Below are positions 1 through 8,728 of a DNA stretch of 64,000 nt, in pieces. The stretch covers positions 806,001 to 870,000 of the forward strand of contig CBDAPQ010000005.1 in the NCBI GenBank assembly GCA_965198485.1. Reading direction: 5' to 3'. The position numbers and the translations under genes were made by a program. The notes beneath the pieces are model-generated. The model was given only the letters and a program-made list of their open reading frames with translations. It searched no databases and was not told where the DNA came from. The number at the start of each line of letters is the position of its first letter. Within the stretch, counting starts at the first letter, position 1. Source of the DNA: RH-AL1 sp965198485. GTDB lineage: Bacteria; Pseudomonadota; Alphaproteobacteria; Rhizobiales; Beijerinckiaceae.

Positions 1-35
1 ATGCCGCCGATGGTTGCCATGGTGTCCCGTGATGC

Positions 36-63
36 AAAAGCGCGGGCGATGGGTCGCCCGCGC
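36..63 (-). terminator. Rho-independent terminator of the fdh operon
   Basis: A perfect 9-bp stem (GCGCGGGCG / CGCCCGCGC) with a 6-base loop is followed on the minus strand by four T residues. It lies about 40 bases beyond the stop of the formate dehydrogenase gamma gene and is oriented to stop that operon. Confidence 0.7.
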
Positions 64-99
64 TCGGGAGGATGGGGTCAGGCGCGTCGGAAGTGCGGG

Positions 100-816
100 C
101 TACTCCGCCGGCTCCGGATTGTGCCCCGGCGCCGTCGGCTCACCCTGCCTGGCGATCTTGCGCAGCCACTTGCGGTGGTGGCGATAGGCCCAGCCGCCGG
201 TGACGTTGCCGCGCATCATTGCGCGTCCGGTCCCCTTGATCCAGATGCCGGCGTAGATGTGCACGATGATGATCAGGATGGCGACCAGCGCCGCCAGCGA
301 GTGCGCGGCGAGCGCCCAGCGCTTGGTCTCGGTCAGCGTGTAGCTGCCGAAGTACTGGTCCCAGATCACCAGGCCGGAGAAGAACATCACCGTGATCAGC
401 GCGGACTGGCCCCAGAACACACCCTTCTGCCCGGCATTGTACTTGCCGAGTTCCGGCAGCCGGTCGTGACGGTTGGTCATCACGTCGGTGATGCGTCGCG
501 ACCATTTCCAATCGTCCATGTTGGGCAAGTTCAGGCGGAAGAAGCGCACGAACAGGACCAGGAAGCTGAGATAGAGGATCACGCCGAACCAAGGATGGAT
601 CGCGCGCGTGCTCTGTCCGCCGCCGAACAGGTTCGTGAGGAAGAACAGGCTGGGGTGGAACAGCGACAGGCCGCTGAGCGTCAGCAGCGTGAACAGCGCC
701 GCGGTGACCCAGTGGTTGATCCGCTGAGTCGTGTTGTAGCGGTCGACGTAGACGATGGACTCGTCGGGGACGTCGTGCACCTCGCGCTTCATCTGGGCGT
801 CGGTCTTCACCCCCAT
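100..816 (-). CDS. fdhI: Formate dehydrogenase gamma subunit (cytochrome b556)
   Basis: This 238-residue membrane protein would anchor formate dehydrogenase in the inner membrane and pass electrons from the beta subunit to quinone through b-type hemes. About four hydrophobic segments are visible, with histidines suited to heme binding near RINHWVTAAL, AIHPWFG, AAHSLAAL and IIIVHIYAG. The length fits the FdnI/FdoI family. The ATG at 816 overlaps the beta-subunit stop codon by one base (TGATG), so translation is probably coupled. An open frame continues upstream to 1629, but that part is only the antisense shadow of fdhB. Confidence 0.93.
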   Translation of the reverse strand: MGVKTDAQMKREVHDVPDESIVYVDRYNTTQRINHWVTAALFTLLTLSGLSLFHPSLFFLTNLFGGGQSTRAIHPWFGVILYLSFLVLFVRFFRLNLPNMDDWKWSRRITDVMTNRHDRLPELGKYNAGQKGVFWGQSALITVMFFSGLVIWDQYFGSYTLTETKRWALAAHSLAALVAILIIIVHIYAGIWIKGTGRAMMRGNVTGGWAYRHHRKWLRKIARQGEPTAPGHNPEPAE

Positions 817-1736
817 CAATGATGCTCCCTGTGCTTGGGCTCTTCGCCGTGGGCGAGGGAGGTCGCGTCCTCCTCGTCCCCCCTGGCCACTTCGTCCGGA
901 CCGGCGGCGACGTAGTGGAAGAAGCTGCCCACCGCCGCAAGACCGAGGAGGCCGAGCCCGGCGATCTTGGCGCCACCCTTCCACAATGCCACGATCGGAG
1001 AGATGCGCGGATTGGTGGGAAGGTTGGCGTAGAGCGAGGGCTTGTCGGCATGGTGCAGCACGTACATCACGTGCGTGCCGCCGACGCCCGGCGGATCGTA
1101 GAGCCCGGCGTTGGCGAAGCCGCGCGATTTCAGGTCGACGATGCGGTTGTTGGCCTGCGCGATCATGTCGGCCTTCGTGCCGAACATGATCGCCGCCGTC
1201 GGGCACGATTTGGCGCAGGCGGGAGCTTGGCCGACCGAGACGCGATCCACGCAGAGCGAGCACTTGTAGACCTTGCGGTCGGTGGCGCTGATGCGCGGGA
1301 TGTTGAACGGGCACCCCTTGATGCAGTAGGTGCACCCGATGCAGTTCTCCGAGATGAAGTCGACGATCCCGTTCTCGTACTGAACGATGGCGCCGGGCGA
1401 CGGACACGCCTTGAGGCAGCCCGGGTCGGAGCAGTGCATGCAGCCGTCCTTGCGGATCAGCCACTCGAGGTTGCCGTCGGGATCCTCGTATTCGGTGAAG
1501 CGCATCAGCGTCCAAACCGCCGGGCTGAGGTCCGCCGGGTTGTCGTAGACGCCGTGGTTGGTGCCGACCGGCTGGCGCAGGTCGTTCCACTCCATGCAAG
1601 CGGCCTGGCAGGCCTTGCAGCCGATGCACTTCGAGACGTCGATGAGCTTGGCGACCTCGTCGACGGTTCGCGCCTTGGGCGGGGTCTCGGTCGACGCGGA
1701 GCGACGACGGATGTCGAGGGATTGATAGTCGGACAT
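816..1736 (-). CDS. fdhB: Formate dehydrogenase beta subunit, 4Fe-4S
   Basis: A 306-residue ferredoxin-like electron-transfer subunit. Four cysteine clusters are seen in order (CIGCKACQAAC, CMHCSDPGCLKAC, CIGCTYCIKGC, CSLCVDRV...CAKSCP), enough for four 4Fe-4S clusters. A single hydrophobic helix near residues 250-270 would anchor the protein beside the gamma subunit. It sits 7 bases after fdhA and overlaps fdhI. The family (FdnH/FdoH) carries electrons from the molybdenum/tungsten active site to cytochrome b. Confidence 0.95.
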   Translation of the reverse strand: MSDYQSLDIRRRSASTETPPKARTVDEVAKLIDVSKCIGCKACQAACMEWNDLRQPVGTNHGVYDNPADLSPAVWTLMRFTEYEDPDGNLEWLIRKDGCMHCSDPGCLKACPSPGAIVQYENGIVDFISENCIGCTYCIKGCPFNIPRISATDRKVYKCSLCVDRVSVGQAPACAKSCPTAAIMFGTKADMIAQANNRIVDLKSRGFANAGLYDPPGVGGTHVMYVLHHADKPSLYANLPTNPRISPIVALWKGGAKIAGLGLLGLAAVGSFFHYVAAGPDEVARGDEEDATSLAHGEEPKHREHH

Positions 1737-1743
1737 CGCTCCC

Positions 1744-4700
1744 TCAGCTCACTTTGAAGTCGGGCGCGGTGGTGCGCTCGACATTGACGAGAAACGCCTT
1801 GTACTCGGGCGTATTGGTGTTGGCGTCGCCGACGAAAGGGGTCAGCGCGTTGGCGCCGTAGCCCTCGACCGTCGAGCCGATGAAGCCCCAATGGATCGGG
1901 ATGCCGATCACGTGGACCTCGCGGCCGTCGCAAAGCAGCGGCTTGATGCGCTTGGTAACGACGGCCTTAGCCTTCACCGAACCGCGCTTGGACCAGACCC
2001 GCACCCACTCGCCGATGCCAATGCCCTTCTCGGCGGCCAGCTTCTCGCCGATCTCGACGAAGAACTCCGGCTGGAGGATCGCGTTGATCTTGGCGTGCTT
2101 GGTCCAATAGTGGAAATGCTCGGTGAGCCGGTAGGTCGTGCCCGCGTAAGGGAACTCCTCCGAGGTGCCGAAGCGCTTCCAGTCGTCGGGGAACACCCGC
2201 GACACGGGATTGCCCTGGATCTTGGGCGCTAGCAGGTTCTTCACCGGCGATTCGAACGGCTCGTAATAGGCCGGGAACGGCCCGTCGCGCATCAGCGCCC
2301 GGCAATACAGCCGGCTCTGCCCCTCTTCGGTGAGGATGAACGGTCCGGCGCCGTTGCCGGGCGCCATCTTCGATGGGAAGTCGGGCACGTCGAAACCATC
2401 CCACTTCTTGCCGGTCCATTCTATGAGCTTACGCTCCTCGTCCCACGGCTTGCCGTTCACGTCGCAGGACGCACGGTTGTAAAGGATGCGGCGGTTCGAC
2501 GGCCAGGCGAACGCCCAGCCCGGCGCGATGCCGGCGGCACTCGGGTCGGCCGTGTTGCGATGGAGCATGACGTTGCCCTGCTCGGTCCAGCAGCCGGAGT
2601 AAATCCAGCAGCCGCACAGAGTCGAACCATCCGCCTGGAGCTGCCCGAAATTATCGAGCTGCTTGCCGGGTGCGATGACCTTGGTGGGATCGACCGGGTC
2701 CTTCACCGGCGTCAGCGCGTAGCCGTTGAGCTCCTTGGCGAGCTCCTCCGGTGTCGGCGATTCCTCGTCCAGGTACGGCCAGTAAGTGTTGAGGATTGGG
2801 TCGCCGAACGTGCCGCCCTCTTTCTTGTAGAGGCGGCGCATGCGCGTGAAGATCCCGGCCAGGATCTCGATGTCGGCCTTCGTTTCCCAAGGCGGGTCCT
2901 GCGCCGGCACATGCCACTGCAGCCAGCGCGAGGAACTCGACAGCGAACCCTCGTCTTCCACAAAGCAAGTGGTCGGGAGCTGAATGACCTCCGTCATGAC
3001 CTTGGAAGGATCGATCGGGTTGAACTCGCCGTGATCCTCCCAGAACCGCGCCGTCTCCGTCTCGAGCGGATCCATCGTGATCAGGAACTTGAGCTTCGAC
3101 AACGCGCCACGGACCTTGTTCTTGTCCGGGATCGACATCAGCGGATTGAAGCCCTGACAGATGTATCCGGTCATATGACCCTGATCCATCAGCTCGAACG
3201 CCTTGAGAACGTCGTAGGACGTGTCGAGCTTGGGCAGCCAATCGAAAGCGAAGTTGTTCTGCGGCGTCGCCGCGTCGCCGTACATCGCCTTCTGAAACGA
3301 TACGAAGAACTTCGGATAGTTCTGCCAATACGAGATCTGGTTCGGCCGCAGCGGCTTGAATTGTTTGGTCTTCATGTAGTCGTCGTACGTCGCTTCCTTT
3401 TCGAGAGGCAGCGACATGTAGCCCGGCATGGTGTTCGACAGCAGGCCGAGGTCGGTGAGGCCCTGAATGTTGGAATGCCCGCGCAGGGCGTTCATGCCAC
3501 CGCCACGAATGCCGATGTTTCCAAGCAGCATCTGCACCAGGCACATCGAACGGATGTTCTGGGATCCGGAGGAATGCTGGCACCAGCCGAGCGCGTACAG
3601 GGAGGTCATCGCGCGATCCGGAGCGGCCGTGGACGCGATGATCTCGCACACCTTCAGGAACTTGTCCTTGGGACTGCCCGTGATGCGCGACACGAAGTCG
3701 GGATTGAACTCCTCGACGTGCTTGCGCAGAATGTTGATGACGCAGCGCGGATCCTGCAGCGTCTCGTCGACTTTGACGAACCCGTCCTCGCCGATCTGGT
3801 ATTCCCAAGTCGACTTGTCGTAGTCGCGCTTGCCCTCGTCGTAGCCCGAGAACAAGCCGTCTTTATACTCGTAGCCAGCCTTCACCAGCATGGAAGCGTT
3901 GGTGAACGCCTTGACGTACTCGTGCTGAAGCTTGTCGTTGTCGAGCAGGTACTTGATCACGCCCGAGAGAAACGCGACGTCAGTCCCTTGCCGGATCGGG
4001 CAGTACAGATCGGCGACGGATGCCGTGCGCGTGAAGCGCGGGTCGATCACGACGAGCTTGGCGTTACGATGCGCCTTGGCCTCGACCACCCATTTGAATC
4101 CGCAGGGGTGAGCCTCAGCCGGATTGCCCCCCATCACGACGACCACGTCGGCGTTCTTGAGGTCCATCCATGTCTGCGTCATCGCACCACGACCGAACGA
4201 AGGAGCCAGACTGGCTACCGACGGGCCGTGTCAAACGCGGGCTTGGTTGTCCAAGACAAGCATACCCATGCCGCGGGTCCACTTGTAGGTCAGATAGCCG
4301 GTCTCGTTGGTCGACGCCGAGGCCGCCAGCATCCCGGTGGTGACCCAGCGGTTCACCGTGGTGCCGTTGGCCGACTTTTGAATGAAATTTTTGTCGCGAT
4401 CGTCCTTGAGCAGGCGCGCGATGCGGTCAAGCGCGTACTCCCAGGAGACCCGCTCGAGCTTGTCGGAGCCCGGCTTGCGGATCATCGGGTACTTGGTGCG
4501 CGTCTCGGAATGCACGAAGTCGAGCAGGCCGGCACCCTTGGGGCACAGCGTGCCACGGTTCACCGGGTGATCCGGGTCGCCCTCGATGTGCAGCACCGAG
4601 GCTTTGGCGTTCTTGGAATGGTCGCCAAGGCTGTAGACGAGGATGCCGCACCCCACCGAGCAATAGGGGCAGGTGTTGCGAGTCTCGGTCGTACGCGAGA

Positions 4701-4833
4701 GCTTGTAGGGTCGGACCGAGGCGGCCAGGGCTTGTTCCGCTCCGGCGAAGCCGAAGGCACCGAGCGACGTGACCGCGAGCCCTGCGGCAGCACCGCCCAG
4801 GAAGCCACGCCGAGAAACCATGTTCATGGGCAC
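1744..4833 (-). CDS. fdhA: Formate dehydrogenase alpha subunit, selenocysteine-containing, Tat-exported
   Basis: The catalytic Mo/W-bis-MGD subunit oxidises formate to CO2. Two adjacent open frames (4231-4833 and 1744-4182) are one gene joined by an in-frame TGA at 4231-4233. The context NQARV-U-HGPSVASLAPSFGRGAMT is exactly where FdnG/FdoG carry selenocysteine (residue 201 here). The full product is 1029 residues, the usual size. The N-terminus has a twin-arginine signal (SRRGFLGG) and the CPYCSVGCG 4Fe-4S motif, so the complex should face the periplasm. The GTG at 4833 gives the longest product; the ATG at 4827 is an equally plausible start. selA, selB, selC and fdhD/fdhE are not in the window and must lie elsewhere. 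Confidence 0.95.
4201..4233 (-). promoter_or_regulatory. Bacterial SECIS element with recoding UGA
   Basis: Immediately after the UGA (4231-4233) the transcript can fold into a hairpin whose tip is AGCC (4216-4213), loop AGUCU (4212-4208), GGCU (4207-4204). Both the distance from the UGA and the GUCU-type loop resemble the fdhF/fdnG SECIS of E. coli, which binds SelB. This supports recoding rather than a nonsense mutation. Confidence 0.85.
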
Positions 4834-4851
4834 ATCCCAGATTGGAATTCG

Positions 4852-4867
4852 ACAGATTCAAATCTGT
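4852..4867. promoter_or_regulatory. Inverted repeat in the fdhA leader
   Basis: ACAGATT-CA-AATCTGT is a perfect 7-bp inverted repeat with a 2-base spacer, 19 bases upstream of the GTG start of fdhA. It could be an operator or a short leader hairpin. The regulator is unknown. Confidence 0.35.
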
Positions 4868-4963
4868 GCCCGGAAACATTACTTTTTGGAAGACGAAAAT
4901 AACCGGCTGGTACGTTTCGACGCGTTGACCTGCCCTGCAGCGCCAGCGGAGGTCGGCAACGGA

Positions 4964-5374
4964 TCAGCCGCCGCTCGCCGCGGCGAACGCCTCGCGCATC
5001 TTCGCCGGCAGCCGGGCGACCTTACCGCGGCGGACGGCGGCGATGAGCACCTTGGCCTCGACGAGCACGGTGTCGGCGCGCCGCACCTGCTGGACGATGC
5101 GCAGGAGCGCGCCGCGTGCCTCCTCGAGCTGCGTTGCGACAACGAGTTCGTCGTCCATCGCCGCCGGTCGCAGGTAGTCCAGCGACATGCGGCCCACGAC
5201 CAGGGCGAGCCCATCCTCCTCGGCGAAAAGCGACGAGTTGCTGATCCCACAGCTACGCAGATATTCGGTGCGGCCGCGCTCCATGAAGCGCAGGTACGAG
5301 GCGTGGTAGACGTGGCCGGAGAAATCCGTGTCCTCGTAGTAGACGCGCAACGTGAAGAGGTGCGGGGCGTGCAT
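4964..5374 (-). CDS. ybgC: YbgC-type acyl-CoA thioesterase
   Basis: A 136-residue hotdog-fold thioesterase. The N-terminal block YYEDTDFSGHVYHASYLRF, followed by MERGRTEYL, contains the catalytic Asp of the 4-hydroxybenzoyl-CoA thioesterase/YbgC family and its conserved H-x-Y region. Family members hydrolyse acyl-CoA thioesters and are often linked to the Tol-Pal cluster, but no tol genes lie here. The ATG at 5374 is the only good start. The gene is in the same direction as fdh, 130 bases upstream, and probably has separate transcription. Confidence 0.85.
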   Translation of the reverse strand: MHAPHLFTLRVYYEDTDFSGHVYHASYLRFMERGRTEYLRSCGISNSSLFAEEDGLALVVGRMSLDYLRPAAMDDELVVATQLEEARGALLRIVQQVRRADTVLVEAKVLIAAVRRGKVARLPAKMREAFAAASGG

Positions 5375-5428
5375 CGCCCGAGGCTTAGGCTCGGCCCGGG
5401 CGGCCGGTCAACACAGCGGAGACGGACC

Positions 5429-6055
5429 GTGCAGGGTGCGGGCGGAACGAGACACGAGGGCGAGCCGGTCGTGCTGATCGGGGTCAGCGGCAGCGGCAAG
5501 TCCACGGTAGCCAAGCGGCTGGCGCCGGCGCTCAACGCCACCTTCCTCGAGGGCGACGAGTACCATTCCTCCTCCAACGTCGCCAAGATGCGCTCGGGCA
5601 CGCCACTCACAGACGTCGACCGCTGGCCGTGGCTGGATATGCTGGGACATGCCATCGCCGAACACGGCGCGCAGGGTCGCCAGGTGGTGGTCGCCTGCTC
5701 GGCGCTCCGCCGAGTCTACCGGGACAGGCTGCAGTTGGCGGCGCGTCGACCGCTGACCTTCATCCATCTCACCATCGATCCGGCGATCCTGCGGGCGCGT
5801 ATGCAGGCGCGACAGCAGCACTTCATGCCGACGACGCTTCTCGACAGCCAGCTGAAGACACTCGAGCCGCTCCAGCCCGACGAGAGCGGGACGGAGATCG
5901 TGGAGACGGGGACGGCCTTGCAGACCGTGCGCGCTATCGAGCGCTGGCTCCGGATGCGCGCCGCCGGCAGGCTGCGCGACGGGCATGAAAAAGGGCGGCA
6001 TCGCCGCCCTTTCGTCCGGAAGCAAAGGCCCGGAATTGGCGAGAGCGGCGCTTAG
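5429..6055 (+). CDS. gntK: Gluconokinase
   Basis: Phosphorylates gluconate to 6-phosphogluconate using ATP. The P-loop GVSGSGKST, the GDEYHSSSNVAKM substrate motif, TDVDRWPWL and ACSALRRVYRDRL are typical of GntK. I place the start at the GTG at 5429, because the open frame continues upstream only as the antisense of ybgC. The 208-residue product is about 30 residues longer than usual; the extra tail reads through the dps terminator hairpin (5990-6012) and overlaps the end of dps by four bases. The tail may be functionless. Confidence 0.85.
   Translation: MQGAGGTRHEGEPVVLIGVSGSGKSTVAKRLAPALNATFLEGDEYHSSSNVAKMRSGTPLTDVDRWPWLDMLGHAIAEHGAQGRQVVVACSALRRVYRDRLQLAARRPLTFIHLTIDPAILRARMQARQQHFMPTTLLDSQLKTLEPLQPDESGTEIVETGTALQTVRAIERWLRMRAAGRLRDGHEKGRHRRPFVRKQRPGIGESGA
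5988..6012 (-). terminator. Terminator downstream of dps
   Basis: A 10-bp perfect stem (AAAGGGCGGC / GCCGCCCTTT, 3-base loop) ends in a five-T run on the minus strand, about 40 bases past the dps stop. It lies inside the extended 3' end of gntK on the other strand. Confidence 0.75.
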
Positions 6056-6609
6056 CGCTTGCCCGCGCCGTCGCCGTCGCGCATGTGTCCTGTCGGCTCC
6101 TGCACGTGCGCCTCGAGGAACCAGAGGTCCTTATCGACGCCACGCGAAACTTCGGTGAACAGGTCCGCGGTATCGGGATCGCCCGCCTCATCGGTCTCGT
6201 CGATGTTTTCCCGCACCGCGTTGCCGAACGCGGCATAACGGTCGATCAGTGCGGCGAGGTGATCGGCGACCGCGTAATAATCCAGCGGATAGGGTGCCAG
6301 CTTCGTCTCACTCGCGCACGACTGCACCGTGCCGCGTGCCGTTCCGCCGAGCTGGGTGATGCGCTCGGCCATCTTGTCGGTGAAATCATCCATCCTGTCC
6401 CGGAACCCATCCAGCATCTCATGGACGCCGATGAACTGCGGGCCCTTCAGGTTCCAATGGGCCTGCTTGATGTCAAGCGCGAGCGTGATACCGTCGGCGA
6501 GTCGAGCCTGGAGGGTCTCGATTGAAACCTTTTTGGCATTGTCCGACGTGTTGTTACGGGTGCGATGGCTATGCATGCCCTTGTGGGCGGTCTTTGCCGT
6601 ACCGGTCAT
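6052..6609 (-). CDS. dps: DNA protection during starvation protein Dps
   Basis: A 185-residue ferritin-like protein that forms a dodecamer, oxidises Fe(II) with H2O2 and shields DNA. The ferroxidase residues are visible in KQAHWNLKGPQFIGVHEMLD and in DFTDKMAERITQLGG. It has a longer basic N-terminus (TAKTAHKGMHSHRTRNN), as in DNA-binding Dps forms. The ATG at 6609 is preceded by a GAGGA ribosome site. The gene is monocistronic with its own terminator and is convergent with gntK. Confidence 0.95.
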   Translation of the reverse strand: MTGTAKTAHKGMHSHRTRNNTSDNAKKVSIETLQARLADGITLALDIKQAHWNLKGPQFIGVHEMLDGFRDRMDDFTDKMAERITQLGGTARGTVQSCASETKLAPYPLDYYAVADHLAALIDRYAAFGNAVRENIDETDEAGDPDTADLFTEVSRGVDKDLWFLEAHVQEPTGHMRDGDGAGKR

Positions 6610-6805
6610 GGATGTCGTCCTCGAAGGCCACGGATGTTCAAGCCGAAGAGGAGCCCTGAAGCCCCATGTCTCGACGTTACAGAAGCAACACGACAGCGGG
6701 AGCGTAGTTCCGGTCGCAACTCCGCCCACACGGCCCTTGAAGGGTCGCAGAGCGCACATGATGTCTAGGCTGCGGTTGCGCTTATCGCAGCTTGAGGAAT
6801 GCACA

Positions 6806-7288
6806 ATGAGCGGTTGGGATGCTGCTTCGCAAGGCTGGTCGCGGGCGCGACGTGGCCGTCGAGACGAGACGATGGGGCAAGGCGGCGGACGCTGGGTAGC
6901 GACGGACGTCGTCGCGCTCCTGGTCGCCTTCACGGTACGCTGGGAACTCGGCGTCGCCTTTCTGGCCTTGAAGCTCTGGCACCAAGCCAGCGGGCGGCGG
7001 ATCTCCACCTTCGCCTTCGCGCGCGAGAAGTGGAACGCCGCGGTTGTGCTCGCCCGTAACGTCGCCGGAGGCGTCAATCTGCCGATGACGCTCCACGTCG
7101 GCCCGCGCTCCTCGGGCAGTCCTGCCTTCGATCGCTGGCGGCAGGACGAGCTGGCGCGGATCGCGGCCGAACGGTCGAAGCTGGTCGACGCCGAGGCGGA
7201 ATTCGGCCGCTATCGCGACGAGCTCCTTCGTGCGCGCGACAACGAGCATTTCGAACGCTTCATGCGTGGCCGCGACAACGGTCAGTAG
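6806..7288 (+). CDS. DUF2852 family membrane protein
   Basis: A 160-residue protein with a hydrophobic stretch near residues 30-55 (WVATDVVALLVAFTVRWELGVAFLALKLW). The C-terminal half is charged and helical (DRWRQDELARIAAERSKLVDAEAEF), followed by the RDELLRARDNEHFERFM block typical of the alphaproteobacterial DUF2852 family. Function is unknown. The ATG at 6806 has a GAGGAA site. It is divergent from dps across about 200 bases and overlaps the convergent binding-protein gene by 7 bases. Confidence 0.75.
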   Translation: MSGWDAASQGWSRARRGRRDETMGQGGGRWVATDVVALLVAFTVRWELGVAFLALKLWHQASGRRISTFAFAREKWNAAVVLARNVAGGVNLPMTLHVGPRSSGSPAFDRWRQDELARIAAERSKLVDAEAEFGRYRDELLRARDNEHFERFMRGRDNGQ

Positions 7289-8157
7289 AAGCCGATCGGG
7301 AAGTACTTGAGGTAGAGGTCGGCGTAGCTGCCGTCCCGCGTCAGCTTGTCGAGCTCGTAGTCGAGCACGTCGCGCAGGTCGTCCTTGCCCTTGCCCACCG
7401 CGATCGACACGCCGTTGCCGAAGTAGCGGCTCTCGGTAAACGGGCCGCCGCGGAAGGCGCAGCAGCCTTTGGCGTCCGTACCGGCGAGCCAGAGCGCGAG
7501 GCCGACACCATCGGCGAAGATCGCCTCCACCTCGCCATTCGCCAAGGCCGCGCGGAGATCGGGCTGGTTGCGGTAGGGGCGCAGCACGGTCGCGGGAAAG
7601 AAGGTCTTGAGGTAGGCCTCATGCGCCGTACCGGCCTCGACGCCGATGACGTGGCCGGCAAGCGCGGCGGGGCTCATGGCGACGAGCGGCCCCTTGGCGT
7701 CGAGCTTGGACTTGATCTGCGCCGCGAAGCGAGCCGGCGTCGTGTAGTACGGTGCGGTGAAGTCGAGATCGACGCGCGTCGAAGGATTGTTCGCCACCGC
7801 GGCGACGAGCGCGTCGTCCTTGCCCGCCTTGATCTCGCCGACGAGCTGATCGAAGCGCCGCGCCTGGATCGTGCAGGCGATCTTGAGATCGGCGCAGATC
7901 GCGCGGGCGAGGTCGATATCGAAGCCGGTGAGCGTGCCGTCGGCGGCGGTGAAGTGGAACGGCGGGAAATCGTCGGTGGTCAGGAAGCGGATCGTCCGCA
8001 CCGCCGCGAGATCGGGTTTGGGCAGCCGATGGTCTGGATCGAACAGGTCCGGAATCTCGGGCCGCGGCGGGTTCTGCGCGCGAACCGGCGATAGGGCGAG
8101 CCACAATGCGGCAAGGAGAGCGCTGCCCCGGCAGGCGGCTCCGGCCTGTCTCGTCAC
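7282..8157 (-). CDS. Family 3 extracellular solute-binding protein
   Basis: A 291-residue periplasmic protein of the amino-acid/polar-compound ABC class. It has an N-terminal signal (SALLAALWLALSPVRAQ), then RTIRFLTTDDFPPFHF, GTLTGFDIDLARAICADL and the hinge-crossing EAGTAHEAYLKTFFP, all SBP_bac_3 hallmarks. It starts with GTG at 8157, 31 bases after apt, as the third gene of mtnP-apt-SBP. No permease is nearby, so it may be a stand-alone binding or sensor protein. The ligand is unknown. Confidence 0.8.
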   Translation of the reverse strand: MTRQAGAACRGSALLAALWLALSPVRAQNPPRPEIPDLFDPDHRLPKPDLAAVRTIRFLTTDDFPPFHFTAADGTLTGFDIDLARAICADLKIACTIQARRFDQLVGEIKAGKDDALVAAVANNPSTRVDLDFTAPYYTTPARFAAQIKSKLDAKGPLVAMSPAALAGHVIGVEAGTAHEAYLKTFFPATVLRPYRNQPDLRAALANGEVEAIFADGVGLALWLAGTDAKGCCAFRGGPFTESRYFGNGVSIAVGKGKDDLRDVLDYELDKLTRDGSYADLYLKYFPIGFY

Positions 8158-8188
8158 GTTGGATGACGATCGCGATCGGGGCGCGCCA

Positions 8189-8728
8189 TCAGTGACCGGA
8201 AAACTCGAGCAGGGTGCGCACCGGCGTGCCCAGCGCCTCGATCTTGGCGGAGCCGCCGAGGTCGGGCAGGTCGATCACGAAACAGGCGGCGACGACGTCG
8301 ACGCCGAGCCGCTTCAGCAGCTTCACCGCGGCCTCGGCCGTGCCGCCAGTGGCGATGAGGTCGTCGACCAAAATGACCTTTTCGCCGGGCTTCACCGCAT
8401 CCGAGTGGATCTCCATCTCGTCGACACCGTATTCCAGCGAATAGGCGATCGTGACCTTCTCGTAGGGCAGCTTGCCCTTCTTGCGGATCGGCACGAACCC
8501 GGCCGAGAGCTGGTGGGCGATGGCGCCGCCCAGGATGAAGCCGCGCGCCTCGATGCCGGCGACCTTGTCGATCTTCTTGCCGGCCCAAGGCCGCACCATC
8601 TCGTCGACGGCGTTGCGGAAGGCCTCGGCGTCGCCGAGGAGCGTGGTGATGTCGCGAAACAGAATGCCCGGCTTGGGATAATCGGGGATCGTGCGTATCG
8701 AGGCGACGAGATCGTAGCGGTTCTTCAT
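8189..8728 (-). CDS. apt: Adenine phosphoribosyltransferase
   Basis: Converts adenine and PRPP to AMP. The 179-residue sequence has the PRPP-binding motif VILVDDLIATGGTA, the flexible-loop region RKKGKLPYEKV and the N-terminal IRTIPDYPKPGILFRDIT signature. Its ATG overlaps the mtnP stop by four bases (ATGA), so the two are translationally coupled. MtnP releases adenine from methylthioadenosine, and Apt recycles it. Confidence 0.96.
   Translation of the reverse strand: MKNRYDLVASIRTIPDYPKPGILFRDITTLLGDAEAFRNAVDEMVRPWAGKKIDKVAGIEARGFILGGAIAHQLSAGFVPIRKKGKLPYEKVTIAYSLEYGVDEMEIHSDAVKPGEKVILVDDLIATGGTAEAAVKLLKRLGVDVVAACFVIDLPDLGGSAKIEALGTPVRTLLEFSGH

Noticed and set aside
4231..4233. TGA as a nonsense mutation in fdhA
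   Set aside because: Position, flanking residues and the following SECIS hairpin match selenocysteine recoding in this family.
2560..4902. A 780-codon open frame on the plus strand
   Set aside because: It is the exact antisense shadow of fdhA; its Arg/Leu/Val-rich, low-complexity translation shows no family features.
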